Assembly: GCA_007122045.1 (NCBI GenBank)
Contig: SKJM01000593.1
Location: 1-6,629 of the forward strand
Source: Planctomycetales bacterium
GTDB lineage: Bacteria; Planctomycetota; Planctomycetia; Pirellulales; Thermoguttaceae
Direction: 5' to 3'
DNA length: 6,629 nt
The notes under the pieces were generated by a model. That model did no database searches. It had not been told where the DNA came from and saw only the letters and a list, made by a program, of their open reading frames with translations. Below, in pieces: positions 6,392-6,629 of this stretch (positions are counted from its first letter, which is position 1; every line of letters starts with the position of its first letter). The position numbers and the translations under genes are program-made.

Positions 6392-6629
6392 TCATGGGAC
6401 GTGTACCAGGGTGCCTGCGTGCTTCACGCCGCTGTGCTCCTGGCACTCGCGGGCGATCCGGCCGAAGCCGGTGTACTCGCGCACCACCTGGTTCAATGCA
6501 CTGCCGCCGTCCGGCGCGGCGAAGCTGGTGACCGTGGCCACGCGGCCCAGCAGGTCGTGCTGGGTCTCGATCCGCCGCACCGCGGCGTCGATGCCCGGGC
6601 CGAGGATCGTCACCCGATCGACCGCCAAA
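6392..6629 (-). CDS. RHS-repeat protein, C-terminal fragment, N-terminus beyond window
   Basis: The minus-strand frame is open from the right window edge to a TGA at 6392-6394; 78 complete codons are visible. The first visible codon is TTG, not a believable start, so the gene extends beyond the window. YD/RHS-like features appear: ETQHDLLGRVATV (21-33), then NQVVREYTGFGRI (46-58) and CQEHSG (61-66), a pattern I associate with large planctomycete RHS proteins, which form beta-barrel surface or toxin-delivery shells. The protein stops about 12 residues after this repeat. Intact RHS proteins normally continue through more repeats and the conserved core before a variable tail, so this 3' end looks truncated or replaced. 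High GC, unlike the downstream gene. It probably heads a unit with the small membrane protein 9 bases downstream. Confidence 0.68.
   Translation of the reverse strand, partial: LAVDRVTILGPGIDAAVRRIETQHDLLGRVATVTSFAAPDGGSALNQVVREYTGFGRIARECQEHSGVKHAGTLVHVP

Overview
The window looks like chromosomal DNA from a GC-rich planctomycete, probably of the Pirellulales type. This is an inference from three protein styles I associate with that group: a membrane-anchored prenyltransferase/squalene-oxidase-repeat protein with a cytoplasmic Cys cluster, a DUF1295 protein paired with a radical SAM enzyme, and an RHS-repeat surface protein. Base composition is strongly GC-rich (about 80% in parts of the central gene), except for a clear drop between about 5,820 and 6,380.

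Layout. (1) Positions 1-2436, minus strand: a two-gene operon. A radical SAM protein with an N-terminal B12-binding-like domain is followed, with a 28-base overlap, by a DUF1295 membrane protein that runs off the left edge. (2) Positions 2437-2961: non-coding. It holds a possible minus-strand promoter for the operon and a possible plus-strand promoter for the tRNA. (3) Positions 2962-3036: tRNA-His(GUG), with the diagnostic G-1:C73 pair. (4) Positions 3037-3386: non-coding, with a strong dyad-symmetric element just upstream of a good sigma-70-type promoter. (5) Positions 3387-5501, plus strand: a 704-residue single-pass membrane protein with a Cys-rich N-terminus, a disordered basic linker, one membrane helix and an outer alpha-toroid domain of prenyltransferase/squalene-cyclase repeats lacking the cyclase DxDD motif. 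(6) Positions 5502-5824: non-coding gap between convergent genes. (7) Positions 5825-6629, minus strand: a small single-pass membrane protein of unknown function, of lower GC, placed 9 bases behind the 3' end of an RHS-repeat protein that runs off the right edge.

How the parts may work together. The radical SAM and DUF1295 genes are translationally coupled and probably act in one pathway; a lipid or isoprenoid modification is plausible but not shown. The central gene is probably a separate transcription unit. The RHS end plus small membrane protein resembles the tail/cognate arrangement seen at RHS loci, but the RHS C-terminus here is abnormally short. I see no CRISPR array, insertion sequence, integrase or recognisable defence system. 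The items most worth a second look are the coupled radical SAM pair, the dyad next to the promoter at 3298-3326, and the truncated RHS junction.
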